Source of the DNA: Alkalibacterium sp. MB6
GTDB taxonomy: Bacteria > Bacillota > Bacilli > Lactobacillales > Carnobacteriaceae_A
Assembly (NCBI RefSeq): GCF_009935905.1
Contig: NZ_PREX01000003.1
Span: 1-64,000, forward strand
Length of the DNA: 64,000 nucleotides
Reading direction: 5' to 3'
The translations under genes were made by a program, and so were the position numbers. A model generated the notes under the pieces. That model saw nothing but the letters and a program-made list of their open reading frames with translations, was not told the origin of the DNA and made no database searches. Numbering within the stretch: position 1 is the first letter of the stretch; each line of letters opens with the position of its first letter. Shown in pieces: positions 36,757 to 45,420 of the stretch.

Positions 36757-36916
36757 TAATCTTCCTGCTTCCTACATCTTTATTCAATCTCTATGAATTA
36801 TACCCGATGAATCTATCACGGTCTAATAAATACATTCATTTAAAGAGACAACTGTGTGCCCTTTAGATATGATTTGACTGAATAACCCCTGCTATCTTAG
36901 ACCATATGAAAATAAA

Positions 36917-36957
36917 CCATAAAAAGCGACAGGAGATAATTAATCCACTGCCGCTAG
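36917..36957 (-). terminator. Terminator-like hairpin after epimerase gene
   Basis: Imperfect stem AAAAAGCGACAG / CTGCCGCTAGTTTTT lies just after the stop of the epimerase gene on the minus strand. Confidence 0.55.
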
Positions 36958-36965
36958 TTTTTACT

Positions 36966-37763
36966 TTATGAGAGGTTAATCACCTTTCGGTCAATATAGC
37001 CTTGAATACTTGTCTCTACTACTTCCAATGCAGAATATTTGGGTGTGTAGCCAATTAATTGCTTTGCATTTGTGAGTGATTCAGCAGAAACCGCATGAAA
37101 GCTTTCTCCCAAGGACTGATTTCGATGATTCATCGCATCGACAAATTGTTGTGCCACATCTTCACCGTGGACTGGATGCAATGTTTCCATTCCCCAGTTA
37201 GGCAAGCTAATTTCTTTTCCATCAGCAATTTCTTGGAAAACACTATCATCTCCGTAACCCAATGGGTTGATAATCGACCAACCTGGACCACAAATTTGCC
37301 CAGGCATAATAACCGTTGCTGGGAATTGATTGAGTAGATATTCCTCTTTCAAATATTTTTCACTCTCGTATTTTTCCCTACCGTATTCATCTATTGGATA
37401 TTTTATCGCATTCGGATCGGCTGGTAAGGTCTCTGCTCTTCCATGAGTCCAAATGGTCGAACAGTATAGATAGTGGGTAAGGTTTGTTTTTTTTAAAGCA
37501 GCGACCATCTCTTTTACCTCATCCAATGTATAGCAAATCAAATCAATGACCACATCGGCGTTTAATTCAGCAATCTTTTTGGGGAAGTCTGGGTCATTGC
37601 TTCGGTCTAAGTGAATGTGTGTCGCTTTTTCCCATGTCCAGTCTTTCATATAAGGTTCCCGTTTCCCACGACTAATCTCAATGACTTTATGATGGGCTTT
37701 CACTAATTTAGGAATGAGGTACGACCCAATGTGCCCACTTCCACCAATGACAACTACTTTCAT
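36966..37763 (-). CDS. NAD-dependent epimerase/dehydratase
   Basis: A 265-residue extended-SDR-type protein. The cofactor motif is GGSGHIGSYLIPKL (residues 7-20). A YGREK motif (about 129-133) provides the catalytic Tyr and Lys. Shorter than UDP-sugar epimerases (about 330), so closer to the atypical NmrA/RmlD-like group; substrate unknown. Ribosome binding site GGGAGG. It heads away from the csbB operon in the same direction; the gap contains a terminator, so it is independent of it. Confidence 0.78.
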   Translation of the reverse strand: MKVVVIGGSGHIGSYLIPKLVKAHHKVIEISRGKREPYMKDWTWEKATHIHLDRSNDPDFPKKIAELNADVVIDLICYTLDEVKEMVAALKKTNLTHYLYCSTIWTHGRAETLPADPNAIKYPIDEYGREKYESEKYLKEEYLLNQFPATVIMPGQICGPGWSIINPLGYGDDSVFQEIADGKEISLPNWGMETLHPVHGEDVAQQFVDAMNHRNQSLGESFHAVSAESLTNAKQLIGYTPKYSALEVVETSIQGYIDRKVINLS

Positions 37764-37784
37764 CTCTTTTCCTCCCTCGATAGG

Positions 37785-38231
37785 TTAGCCATACTTCTTC
37801 TGGTGTTCTTTTTTCAACTTAAGGTAGTCTTCATCTTCTCTGACTAAAATCCATTTCTTTTCAAAAATAGAAGCCGATTCAGCTTTCACTGGGTCGATAT
37901 CCCGTTCTTTCACCTCACCGTTCTCGTCGTATTTTCTGCCTCCTTTATAGTTGGCATAACGGCGAGCGCGTGTGTAACCCATTTGTAAGAACTTTCTAGC
38001 CATATCCATTCCGACAAAATCATTTACTTTTTTGTAATCTAAATACAGTTCATATATTTTTTCAGAAGATTCTTTAGCCATATCCGGTGTTTTAAACCGC
38101 CAGTAGGGAAGAATTTCGCTTTTATAGGGTTCAACTAAGAGGACACCTTGTTCTCCCCGCCCTACTCTGTACAGCTCGGGTTTCTCACGAAAGTTTATGT
38201 TGTCAAAATCAAGATCGTAATTAAATGCCAC
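37785..38231 (-). CDS. DUF4385 family protein
   Basis: A 148-residue cytosolic protein. It has the DUF4385 pattern FNYDLDFDNINFREKPELYRVGRGEQGVLLVEPYKSEILPYWRFKTP (cited here as landmarks: REKPELYRVGRGEQG, EPYKSEILP, WRFKTP). A later basic part has TRARRYANYKGG. I choose the GTG at 38231 with AAGGAG 9 bp upstream over the ATG at 38261, which lacks a ribosome binding site. No function has been established for the family. Confidence 0.8.
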   Translation of the reverse strand: MAFNYDLDFDNINFREKPELYRVGRGEQGVLLVEPYKSEILPYWRFKTPDMAKESSEKIYELYLDYKKVNDFVGMDMARKFLQMGYTRARRYANYKGGRKYDENGEVKERDIDPVKAESASIFEKKWILVREDEDYLKLKKEHQKKYG

Positions 38232-38278
38232 CCTATTCAGCTCCTTAAGGTATCTGTTCATGCATGATCTGCTCTTAC

Positions 38279-39388
38279 CTAGACCTCAACTTTTCGGCCT
38301 TTCCAATCAACTGTTTTGAATAAAAAGGTTTTAATAAATGACCATATAAAGATCGACACAAAAAAGATAAAAATCACTGGATAAACGAACAAGACCAGAG
38401 GACTAAAGTTACCTGCTAAACGAGCCATTCTCAAAAAAAGAAGATAAAACAATAAGTAGCCGATTACCGTCAGAATAATTCCACCTGCACTTCCTTGAAT
38501 AAGGGTATAAAGCAGCGCAAAAAAGGTGATAAATGCGCCAGCCATCCATAAACTCGTTCCGATTAATATAACTGGATGAGTTGAACCGGAAGCAGTAGCA
38601 AAACTTTTGGACCAGCCTTGAATAAGGCTGCGTATGCCATCAGGATACATACGGAAATGCAGACTGTCTTTCCCACTTAATAAGGAGACAGGTCTATCTT
38701 TCTCTAAGACTAATTTTCCTAAATCGATGTTCTCCATTAATGATTCTTTGACTCTCTCGTGACCCCCTATATCAAAATAGAAGTCACGGCTACATAATAA
38801 TGATGGGCCAAACGCTCCTGCCGGTTTCAATTTTTTCCCAAGAATGGAAAAACGATTCATTCCCGCTAATACCATGATGTTAAATAAGACTGATAAATTT
38901 TCATAAGCACGTTTAATCTCATGATAAGGCTGAATGGATAAAATCCCCTTCTCTTTTTGTGCATCAAAGCTTTGATTGATTTTAGCCAGACTCGTTTGAT
39001 GAGGTAGAAAACAATCGGCATCTAAAAAAAGTAACCTGTCCCCTTTGGATGCATTTGCTCCGGCCCAACACCCCGCGGATTTACCAATCCAATCCACCTT
39101 CATTTCTTTTAACTGTACGACCTTGGCACCGTATTGTTCTGCCACCGTTACCGTTTGGTCTTCAGAATGATCATCAACCACTATTATTTCTAACGGCTGC
39201 AGGCTTTGCTTCGTTAAGGATTTTAATAGAGTGGGTAAATTACTTTCTTCATTTCGAGCAGGTATAATAATTGAAAGGCTGTTCGGTTGAGTAGACTGGT
39301 CACTTCTCGTTACCCTAGGCGCTTTCCAAAGGATAAGAGAACCACCAATTAATGACAGGATACAAATGAGCACATAACTGTATATCAT
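38279..39388 (-). CDS. CrtQ-like glycosyltransferase (carotenoid type)
   Basis: A family-2 glycosyltransferase of about 369 residues. It has one N-terminal membrane helix (about 4-22), a catalytic domain with IIPARNEESNLPTLL, VDDHSEDQT and LDADCFL (DxD) and the acceptor-side QGWSKSFATAS, and three C-terminal helices. This architecture and these motifs match 4,4'-diaponeurosporenoate glycosyltransferase CrtQ of the staphyloxanthin route. The neighbouring aldehyde dehydrogenase ends only 10 bp upstream; such a pair supplies the carboxyl end group and then the sugar in C30 carotenoid pathways. No crtM or crtN is in the window, so the assignment to pigment is inferred. Confidence 0.7.
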   Translation of the reverse strand: MIYSYVLICILSLIGGSLILWKAPRVTRSDQSTQPNSLSIIIPARNEESNLPTLLKSLTKQSLQPLEIIVVDDHSEDQTVTVAEQYGAKVVQLKEMKVDWIGKSAGCWAGANASKGDRLLFLDADCFLPHQTSLAKINQSFDAQKEKGILSIQPYHEIKRAYENLSVLFNIMVLAGMNRFSILGKKLKPAGAFGPSLLCSRDFYFDIGGHERVKESLMENIDLGKLVLEKDRPVSLLSGKDSLHFRMYPDGIRSLIQGWSKSFATASGSTHPVILIGTSLWMAGAFITFFALLYTLIQGSAGGIILTVIGYLLFYLLFLRMARLAGNFSPLVLFVYPVIFIFFVSIFIWSFIKTFLFKTVDWKGRKVEV

Positions 39389-39398
39389 AGACATCTCC

Positions 39399-40799
39399 TT
39401 AAAAAATATGGTTTCTTAGTTTGCGTAAAGCAGTCAATCCAAAAGCGGAATAAGGTGGGTACTGCTTCTTGAACGGAATCACTGATTTTTTCGAATAGAC
39501 GGCTCTTTCATAGGTAAATGCTTCAAAGCTAGCTCTTCCGTGATACCGCCCCATGCCACTGGCACCTTTTCCACCAAAAGGAACATGCGGACTCGTTGCA
39601 TGTGCAATGACCTGGTTAATACTAAATGATCCGCTTTCCAGCTCCTGTTTTAATCGTTTGATGTTTTCTTTATCTTTGCTAAATGTGTAAATAACTAAAG
39701 GCACAGGCCGGTTGCTCAATTCATCAATCACGTCGTTTAAAGAATCATACGCCATAATCGGAAGAATGGGACCAAATATTTCTTCTTTTTGAATAGCGCT
39801 GTTCGATTTTGTATTAATCAAAACAGTCGGACTAATATAAAGATCCTCCTCACCGTAGTCTCCACCGTAATAACTATCCCCATCATCAAGATAATTAACT
39901 AAACGCTGAAATGCTTTTTGGTGAATGATTCTGCCGTAGTCGGGTGACTGTATAGGATTCTCGCCGTAAAATAATTCGATGCACTGAGTGATTTGGTTTA
40001 TCACCTCTTGATAAGAGTCTCGTGGCACGTACAGCGTGTCGGGAGCAATGCAACTTTGCCCGGCATTTAAAAACTTCCCCCAAACAATCTGTCTGATAGC
40101 CTCAGGTGTTATACCTGTTTTGTCCATTATACATGGGTTTTTTCCGCCAAGCTCCAATAACACTGGTGTTAAATATTTGGCAGCTGCTTCGTACACCTTT
40201 CTTCCTATTCGTTCACTTCCAGTAAACACTATAAAATCCCAGTCCATTTGTGTCAGTGTTTCCGCTACTTCTTCGTCACCCTCGATTATAAAAAACGTGT
40301 CTGGTTCAAAATACTTGGGAACAAGCTCAGCGAGTAACCGACTTGTAGCTGGTGCAAATTCAGATGGTTTTAAAACAACGCCATTTCCAGCGGACAGGGC
40401 CCCAATCACTGGCATTAGAGATAATTGTAAGGGATAATTCCACGGAGATAAAACCAACACACTGCCATACGGTTGGCGAACGGTTTTCGTTCTTTCTACG
40501 CCTGTGAGAAGTGCACGCTTGTGACTCGTTGGCTTCATCCATTTTTTTAATTGGTTAGATACATAGTCAATTTCATTTAATAAAACAGCTAATTCAGAGG
40601 CGAAGGCTTCAACAGCTGCTTTCCCCAAGTCTTGTTTCAAGACGTCAAGCCACTGCTGTTCATGTTTCGTGAGTATGTCTTTTAGCAAGGTTAAAGACGC
40701 CAGTCGGTTGTCGTAGGTTATCCTTTCGGTATTCCGACTACGTTTGCGCTGGCTATCTCTTATAGCATGATATATCTTTTCTTGATTGCCTATTGCCAT
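39399..40799 (-). CDS. Aldehyde dehydrogenase (CrtNc/AldH-like)
   Basis: A 466-residue class-3-type aldehyde dehydrogenase. It has SPWNYPLQL, the nucleotide-binding FTGSERIGRKVYEAA (about residues 190-205), catalytic Glu in LELGGKNP and catalytic Cys in NAGQSCIAPD (about residue 250). The C-terminus is extended and basic-hydrophobic (about 430-466), as in membrane-associated class-3 enzymes. The partner CrtQ-like gene suggests oxidation of a long-chain or carotenoid aldehyde, such as diaponeurosporenal, to the acid. A generic fatty-aldehyde role is the alternative. Ribosome binding site AAAGGAG. Confidence 0.82.
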   Translation of the reverse strand: MAIGNQEKIYHAIRDSQRKRSRNTERITYDNRLASLTLLKDILTKHEQQWLDVLKQDLGKAAVEAFASELAVLLNEIDYVSNQLKKWMKPTSHKRALLTGVERTKTVRQPYGSVLVLSPWNYPLQLSLMPVIGALSAGNGVVLKPSEFAPATSRLLAELVPKYFEPDTFFIIEGDEEVAETLTQMDWDFIVFTGSERIGRKVYEAAAKYLTPVLLELGGKNPCIMDKTGITPEAIRQIVWGKFLNAGQSCIAPDTLYVPRDSYQEVINQITQCIELFYGENPIQSPDYGRIIHQKAFQRLVNYLDDGDSYYGGDYGEEDLYISPTVLINTKSNSAIQKEEIFGPILPIMAYDSLNDVIDELSNRPVPLVIYTFSKDKENIKRLKQELESGSFSINQVIAHATSPHVPFGGKGASGMGRYHGRASFEAFTYERAVYSKKSVIPFKKQYPPYSAFGLTALRKLRNHIF

Positions 40800-40891
40800 C
40801 TTGCACCCTGCTCCTTTACTCGGTTCGATCTCTTGTCATTTTATTATAGCATTTATTCCACGAATCATTATAATAGTTAGCTGTTAGCAAC

Positions 40892-40943
40892 AAAACACCC
40901 CCCTTAAAAGTAGAACGTGGCTCCTACCTTTAAGGGGGTGTTT
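40892..40943 (-). terminator. Terminator after cytosine-deaminase-like gene
   Basis: AAACACCCCCTTAAA pairs with TTTTAAGGGGGGTGTTT on the minus strand with a loop of about 20 bases. Confidence 0.75.
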
Positions 40944-41004
40944 ATACGATACCAAAGATTAAGACCGTGTTCATTTAACATTGGCCTTCTCACTACTTCG
41001 TTAA

Positions 41005-42282
41005 TTAACTGTGCTTCGTTTGACGAGTCAAATCCAATTCTGTTTCATACGAGCGTGGTTCTTTTTTAAATAGATACTCACCGTTACGGATGGATGCTAA
41101 GCATTCAACTCGGCGGCGTTGGGCTTCAAAGGCATTAGGTGCATCCAGTACGATAAAGTTAGCAGGTTTACCTTCATCTATACCGTAAACGTCTTCTAAT
41201 TGCATTAATTGTGCGCCATTATACGTCACTAAATCAAAGTTCCGAGGGAAATCCTCTTCCCGCATCAATTGTGAAGCATGAAGGCCATTGTCTAGGATAT
41301 TCATCATGTTACCAGAACCGGCTGGGTACCATAAATCAACGATAGAGTCTTGCCCAAAGGCAACGTTAATGTTATTGTCTACGAATTCTTTCACCCGAGT
41401 TAGGCCGCGTCGTTTAGGGTAAGTATCTTGACGACCCTGTAAAAATAAGTTTTCAGTTGGACAAGCCACAAAGTTAATGCCCGATTGACGGAACAGGCCC
41501 ATCATTCGAAACGCATATGAATCATTTGCTGAACCAAAGGAAGACGTATGAGAAGCGGTTGTCGATTTTCCGTAACCTTGTTTCATCGCTTCCGCATTCA
41601 ACATTTCTAAGAAACGCGCTTGATCGTCATCCGTTTCGTCACAGTGAACATCAATCAACTTGTCATATTTAATGGCAAGTCGCACGATTTCTTTGATTGA
41701 CGCATTCCAGTCTTCAGCTGACCACTCGTTATGGGGAATGCCTCCTACACAATCCGCGCCAAGTTGCAAAGCTTTTTCAACTAAATCACGGCCAGACTTA
41801 CCTTCTTCATTGTAAGAATACATGCCATTTTGAGGAAAAGCGACAACTTGAATCGTTATATTATCTTTCAGTTCATCACGAACTTCCAACGCTGCTTTGA
41901 TACCCGTTAACTTTGGGTCCGTGCAGTCTGTTTGGGCGCGAATAAATTGCGTGCCATATGAGGCAACATCGTTCACAGCCTGACGGATACGTGTTTTCAT
42001 TTCTTCTTTAGTGGTTCCTTTTTTGAAGTCATTCCATAAATCAATAGCTTCAAATAACGTACCTGACTCATTTTTAATGTTGTCATCCTGACCAGTAAAG
42101 TAATAATCCAAATGCAAATGTGAATCCACATAAGGTGGTAAGACAAATCGCCCTTTTAAGTCGATGACTTCGTCCGCCTCACCAAGGTCATTACCAATTG
42201 CTAGAAACTTGCCACCTTCAACTAACATCTCAGATGCGCCATCATGTTTATAGATTGTGGCGTTGATAAATTTCTTCTTCAT
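41005..42282 (-). CDS. Cytosine-deaminase-like amidohydrolase
   Basis: A 425-residue metal-dependent hydrolase. The metal ligands appear in DSHLHLDYYF (HxH, about residues 54-58), DVHCDETDDD (His near 210, Glu) and FGQDSIVDLWYP (Asp near 310). The HCDE tetrad and this spacing are those of cytosine deaminase CodA and its isoguanine/creatinine-type relatives. Substrate is not certain: IPHNEW, found where CodA has its specificity segment, differs from the enterobacterial enzyme. A cytidine deaminase gene lies 150 bp upstream in the same direction, which supports pyrimidine salvage. Confidence 0.8.
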   Translation of the reverse strand: MKKKFINATIYKHDGASEMLVEGGKFLAIGNDLGEADEVIDLKGRFVLPPYVDSHLHLDYYFTGQDDNIKNESGTLFEAIDLWNDFKKGTTKEEMKTRIRQAVNDVASYGTQFIRAQTDCTDPKLTGIKAALEVRDELKDNITIQVVAFPQNGMYSYNEEGKSGRDLVEKALQLGADCVGGIPHNEWSAEDWNASIKEIVRLAIKYDKLIDVHCDETDDDQARFLEMLNAEAMKQGYGKSTTASHTSSFGSANDSYAFRMMGLFRQSGINFVACPTENLFLQGRQDTYPKRRGLTRVKEFVDNNINVAFGQDSIVDLWYPAGSGNMMNILDNGLHASQLMREEDFPRNFDLVTYNGAQLMQLEDVYGIDEGKPANFIVLDAPNAFEAQRRRVECLASIRNGEYLFKKEPRSYETELDLTRQTKHS

Positions 42283-42373
42283 TCAATTCTCTCCTCTAGC
42301 GTTCTTATTCTAATCTACTATGTTTCATTCCTCTTATCAACTTGATTGGCATTAACACAGAATTCTGATAGCT

Positions 42374-42413
42374 AAAAAAGACATGGGTTAGATTAGCTCT
42401 CACCCATGTCTGC
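42374..42413 (-). terminator. Terminator after cdd
   Basis: AGACATGGGTTAG and the reverse complement around CACCCATGTCT form a stem, followed by T/A-rich sequence on the minus strand. Confidence 0.65.
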
Positions 42414-42432
42414 TATTTATTCAGTTGATTCA

Positions 42433-42831
42433 TTACATATCTAGATCTGTAAATGCATAAGGCAATAGTTCTTTTAAGGTTAATTCTTTGATTTCTTTAT
42501 TTCGATTAGTTAAATACACGAGCATATCTGGAGAACAAAATTCTGCGAGAACTTGTCTACAAATGCTACACGGCGGAAGAAAATCTTCCGTATCACCCGA
42601 GACTGCCACTGCTTGGAAATCGCCTTTTTTATACCCTTTAGCGACGGCAGTGAAAATAGCCGTGCGTTCTGCACAATTCGTGGCTCCTAATGACACATTC
42701 TCAACGTTCACACCGTTAATCACTTCACCATCTTTTAAAAGTAAAGCTGCTCCAACAGGAAAATGTGAATACGGTACGTAAGCATTGCCTTTTATTTGTC
42801 GTGCACTTTCCACCAATAACTCTTTATTCAT
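42433..42831 (-). CDS. cdd: Cytidine deaminase
   Basis: A homotetrameric-type cytidine deaminase of 132 residues. The zinc site is complete: CAERTA (Cys53, Glu55 approx.) and PCSICRQ (two Cys near 86 and 89). Substrate-binding VNVENVSLGATNCA precedes it. It converts cytidine and deoxycytidine to uridine and deoxyuridine. The start is the ATG at 42831; the longer in-frame GTG at 42840 overlaps the ribosome binding site. A CcpA-like operator lies upstream. Confidence 0.92.
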   Translation of the reverse strand: MNKELLVESARQIKGNAYVPYSHFPVGAALLLKDGEVINGVNVENVSLGATNCAERTAIFTAVAKGYKKGDFQAVAVSGDTEDFLPPCSICRQVLAEFCSPDMLVYLTNRNKEIKELTLKELLPYAFTDLDM

Positions 42832-42914
42832 ATGATCCACCCTTTGTTTAAGAATGAACTTTTAACAGTTCCCTATGCGTCAACACAACGTTGACAGGAC
42901 TTCTAATTATATAG

Positions 42915-42929
42915 GTGAAAACGCTTTTT
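42915..42929 (-). promoter_or_regulatory. Possible CcpA (cre) site upstream of cdd
   Basis: GTGAAAACGCTTTTT is close to the cre consensus WTGNAANCGNWNNCW and lies about 85 bp before the cdd start. This suggests catabolite control of pyrimidine salvage. Confidence 0.4.
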
Positions 42930-42970
42930 GTCAATCTGCTAAAATCAGTGTACGAGTGACCTGACATGTT

Positions 42971-43450
42971 TCACTCTTCTGTATAGGCTGCAAGGTTTTC
43001 TAATGTAGATGCCAACCCTTCAATGTGATCAGCTTTCTTTATTCCTTCAGGTACATTTTCACACACAACCGTTACCTTTGTGGCTTCTGATAGAGCTTCG
43101 ATATACCATGTCAATATGATTTTTCCTGAAAACGTCGGATCATCAGATTCAAATTTGCCAACTTGGACAATTTTTTTATTTGGTACTAACTCCACAAATA
43201 CCCCTTTAGAAACATCCGTGTTGTCAGATGTTTTCCCCATGCCCGATTGGCTTGAGTCGTATGACAGCGTGATGACGTATTTTCCACCTGGATAAGGTTC
43301 AAATAGGTCAATACGAGCAGACATCCCTTTTGGTGGAAGCCAAGTAGCCATTGCTTCTGGATTAATAAATGCCTGGTAAATGAGATGAGGTGACGCAAGA
43401 ATCACTCTTGAAGATGTATCTATTCGTCCATTAATTGAGTCGATTGTCAT
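42971..43450 (-). CDS. SRPBCC / AHSA1-like domain protein
   Basis: A 159-residue START-fold protein of the activator-of-Hsp90-homologue 1 type. The pattern LIYQAFINPEAMATWLPPKG near residue 23 and the C-terminal GLASTLENLAAY are typical. These proteins bind hydrophobic ligands in a cavity; biological roles are mostly unknown in bacteria. It follows the SDR gene by 24 bp in the same direction and starts after AAGGAG, so the two are probably co-transcribed. Confidence 0.78.
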   Translation of the reverse strand: MTIDSINGRIDTSSRVILASPHLIYQAFINPEAMATWLPPKGMSARIDLFEPYPGGKYVITLSYDSSQSGMGKTSDNTDVSKGVFVELVPNKKIVQVGKFESDDPTFSGKIILTWYIEALSEATKVTVVCENVPEGIKKADHIEGLASTLENLAAYTEE

Positions 43451-43474
43451 AAAGAAACACTCCTTATTTCATCC

Positions 43475-44230
43475 TCACGATCTTAAAAAGCCACCTTCTG
43501 AATGGATAACCTGACCAGTAATCCATTCTGCTTCTTCGCTGGCAAGGAATGAGATTAATCTGGCTGCATCTTTTGGCATACCCATTCGACCGGATAGAAA
43601 TTGTTTAGTCAAATCCTCTTTTACCTCTTCTGTCATCCAGCCCGTATCTGTGGGACCAGGATTGACTGCATTAACGGTGATGCCCAAGGGCGCTACTTCT
43701 GCTGACAATGACAAGGTAAAAGCCGATATTGCCCCTTTAGTCGCTGCATAAGCTAGTTCTTCGGTCATTGGTCCAAGCGCTTGTCCAGAAGTCATGTTGA
43801 TTATTCTTCCCATTGACTTCCCTTCTTGCTCAAACCGTTTAGCAAACTCAACGCTCAAAAGGAATGTCGCTCTCATGTTCACAACATAATGATCATCAAG
43901 CGTTTTGGCATCTAACTTCTTATAGCCATCTCGAGTGGAATGAGCTGCGTTATTGACGAGAATGGTGGGTAGACCCAACTCATCCATCACGCGATTAAGT
44001 ATATCCACAGCACTCGTTGATTTAGATAAATCGATGGCCATATTGCTGCATCTTACACCGTATTTATCGATGAGTTCCTGTTGAAAGGTTTCAACCCACT
44101 TGTCTTCTGCTTCCCAGTGGGTAAAAAAGATAGACGATCCTTTTTTAGCTAGCTCTATACAACTAGCCGCACCAATGCCTTGGCTGTGACTGACTCCCGT
44201 GACTAAAGCTATTGATTCCGATGTAATCAT
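43475..44230 (-). CDS. Short-chain dehydrogenase/reductase
   Basis: A 251-residue SDR. The glycine motif is extended (TGVSHSQGIGAASCIELA, residues 11-28), as in a group of SDRs near 3-oxoacyl-ACP reductase. NNAAH, NMTSGQ (Ser) and YAATKGA (Tyr, Lys) complete the active site. Substrate unknown. It is the middle of a run of four genes (two GNATs, this and the AHSA1-like gene) with gaps of about 20-30 bp, likely one transcript. Confidence 0.83.
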   Translation of the reverse strand: MITSESIALVTGVSHSQGIGAASCIELAKKGSSIFFTHWEAEDKWVETFQQELIDKYGVRCSNMAIDLSKSTSAVDILNRVMDELGLPTILVNNAAHSTRDGYKKLDAKTLDDHYVVNMRATFLLSVEFAKRFEQEGKSMGRIINMTSGQALGPMTEELAYAATKGAISAFTLSLSAEVAPLGITVNAVNPGPTDTGWMTEEVKEDLTKQFLSGRMGMPKDAARLISFLASEEAEWITGQVIHSEGGFLRS

Positions 44231-44260
44231 TCGTTGTCTCCTTTTTACGTCAGTATTTGT

Positions 44261-44761
44261 TTATAAAAACATTACCATGTGTTCTTCATCGAAATAGGTG
44301 TCATTGACCTTTATGCCATTTTTCTCTATGCCAAATACTTCAAAACCCAGAGATTGATATAATTGTTTAGCTGACTCATTTTGTGCTATTACTGATAAAT
44401 TAATCTGTTCGATATCATTGAGACTGATTGCCTTCTCGATCGCACTTAGTAGCAATTTCTTTCCTAAACCTGTTCCGCGCTTTTCTGGCTTGACGTACAT
44501 GGCTAATATAGTCGCTCGATGCCTTTGCTTTAAATACTGCTTTCTTACTAAGGCCACCACTCCAACCAATTCTGATTCTTCAAAGGCACCCAATGTAAAA
44601 CTATTTTCCGGTTCCATAAATCTCTGCCTGTATTTTTCAACAGTCGTCTGTTTTTCTTCTTCATAACTTGAACCGAATGCGTGGGGGCTTTCTCTTAATG
44701 CTTCTAGTCTGATAGAAAGATAGGCTTCTGCATCTTCTGGAACCAATTGTTTAATGTCCAT
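44261..44761 (-). CDS. GNAT-family N-acetyltransferase
   Basis: A 166-residue acetyltransferase with motif A ILAMYVKPEKRGTGLGKKLL (about residues 87-106) and motif B AKQLYQSLGFEVFG (about 132-145). It has the N-terminal DAEAYLSIRLEALRESPHAFGSS typical of ribosomal-protein/small-molecule acetyltransferases of the YnaD kind (only landmarks given). I use the second ATG, 8 bp after GGGGAG. Substrate unknown. It lies between another GNAT and the SDR. Confidence 0.8.
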   Translation of the reverse strand: MDIKQLVPEDAEAYLSIRLEALRESPHAFGSSYEEEKQTTVEKYRQRFMEPENSFTLGAFEESELVGVVALVRKQYLKQRHRATILAMYVKPEKRGTGLGKKLLLSAIEKAISLNDIEQINLSVIAQNESAKQLYQSLGFEVFGIEKNGIKVNDTYFDEEHMVMFL

Positions 44762-44787
44762 TTTCATCTCTCCCCATTGATCGTCTT

Positions 44788-45234
44788 TTAATTAATGACA
44801 TATTTAAAGAGTAACTCTCCATTTGAGTCTTTTTCATTCATATATTCGAACCCTAATTGATGGTAAAGATGAGCTGCTGCCTCATTTTCTTCAACAAGGC
44901 TAAGATAAATAACTGTGACATCGTACGTTTTTGATACACGATCAATCAACTGTCTCATTGCTGCTTTCCCTATTCCTCTGCCTTGATATTGTTTATCTAT
45001 TATGATGCGGTCAATCCACGTATCTTTGTTCGGACCGAAAGACCCATACATAGCAAAGCCAACGACCTTATCATCAGAATAGATGGCAACAGGCTGCCAT
45101 TCAGGGTATTCACTAGCTTCTTTGAGGCACTCATCCACACTCTCGATAAATGTCTCCTGGTCAGGTTTCAATCTTACTTTCCTTACTTCAGATTCATTAC
45201 TCTTATCAATTTCTTTTATTGATACGGTCAACAT
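44788..45234 (-). CDS. GNAT-family N-acetyltransferase (diamine-type)
   Basis: A 148-residue acetyltransferase with IDRIIIDKQYQGRGIGKAAM (motif A, about 75-94) and AAAHLYHQLGFEYM (motif B). The N-terminal region, with VRKVRLKPDQETFIESV, resembles the BltD/spermine acetyltransferase branch, so polyamines are a plausible substrate, though not proven. AAAGGAG precedes the ATG. Confidence 0.8.
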   Translation of the reverse strand: MLTVSIKEIDKSNESEVRKVRLKPDQETFIESVDECLKEASEYPEWQPVAIYSDDKVVGFAMYGSFGPNKDTWIDRIIIDKQYQGRGIGKAAMRQLIDRVSKTYDVTVIYLSLVEENEAAAHLYHQLGFEYMNEKDSNGELLFKYVIN

Positions 45235-45420
45235 CTTATTCTCCTTTGATTTGTTGCTATCCTGCTTTCTTTTCCTTTTGTATTCATATCATACCTCAAC
45301 CACGTTCATCTCACTACTGAAAACATTACTCATAAAATTTATTAAAGAATCCACTATAGTTGTATTTACTGTGTTCAGTGTTAAGATGATTTTAAACGAC
45401 TCGTCAGGGAGGACTGACTT

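Noticed and set aside
36795-36830. Sigma-B promoter (GGGTAT) upstream of the csbB-like gene
   Set aside because: GGGTATAAT is present, but no GTTTAA-like -35 lies at 12-15 bp, and sigma-B is generally absent from Lactobacillales; an ordinary TATAAT box explains it.
40036-40437. 133-codon plus-strand ORF
   Set aside because: Antisense to the catalytic part of the aldehyde dehydrogenase; no start signals.
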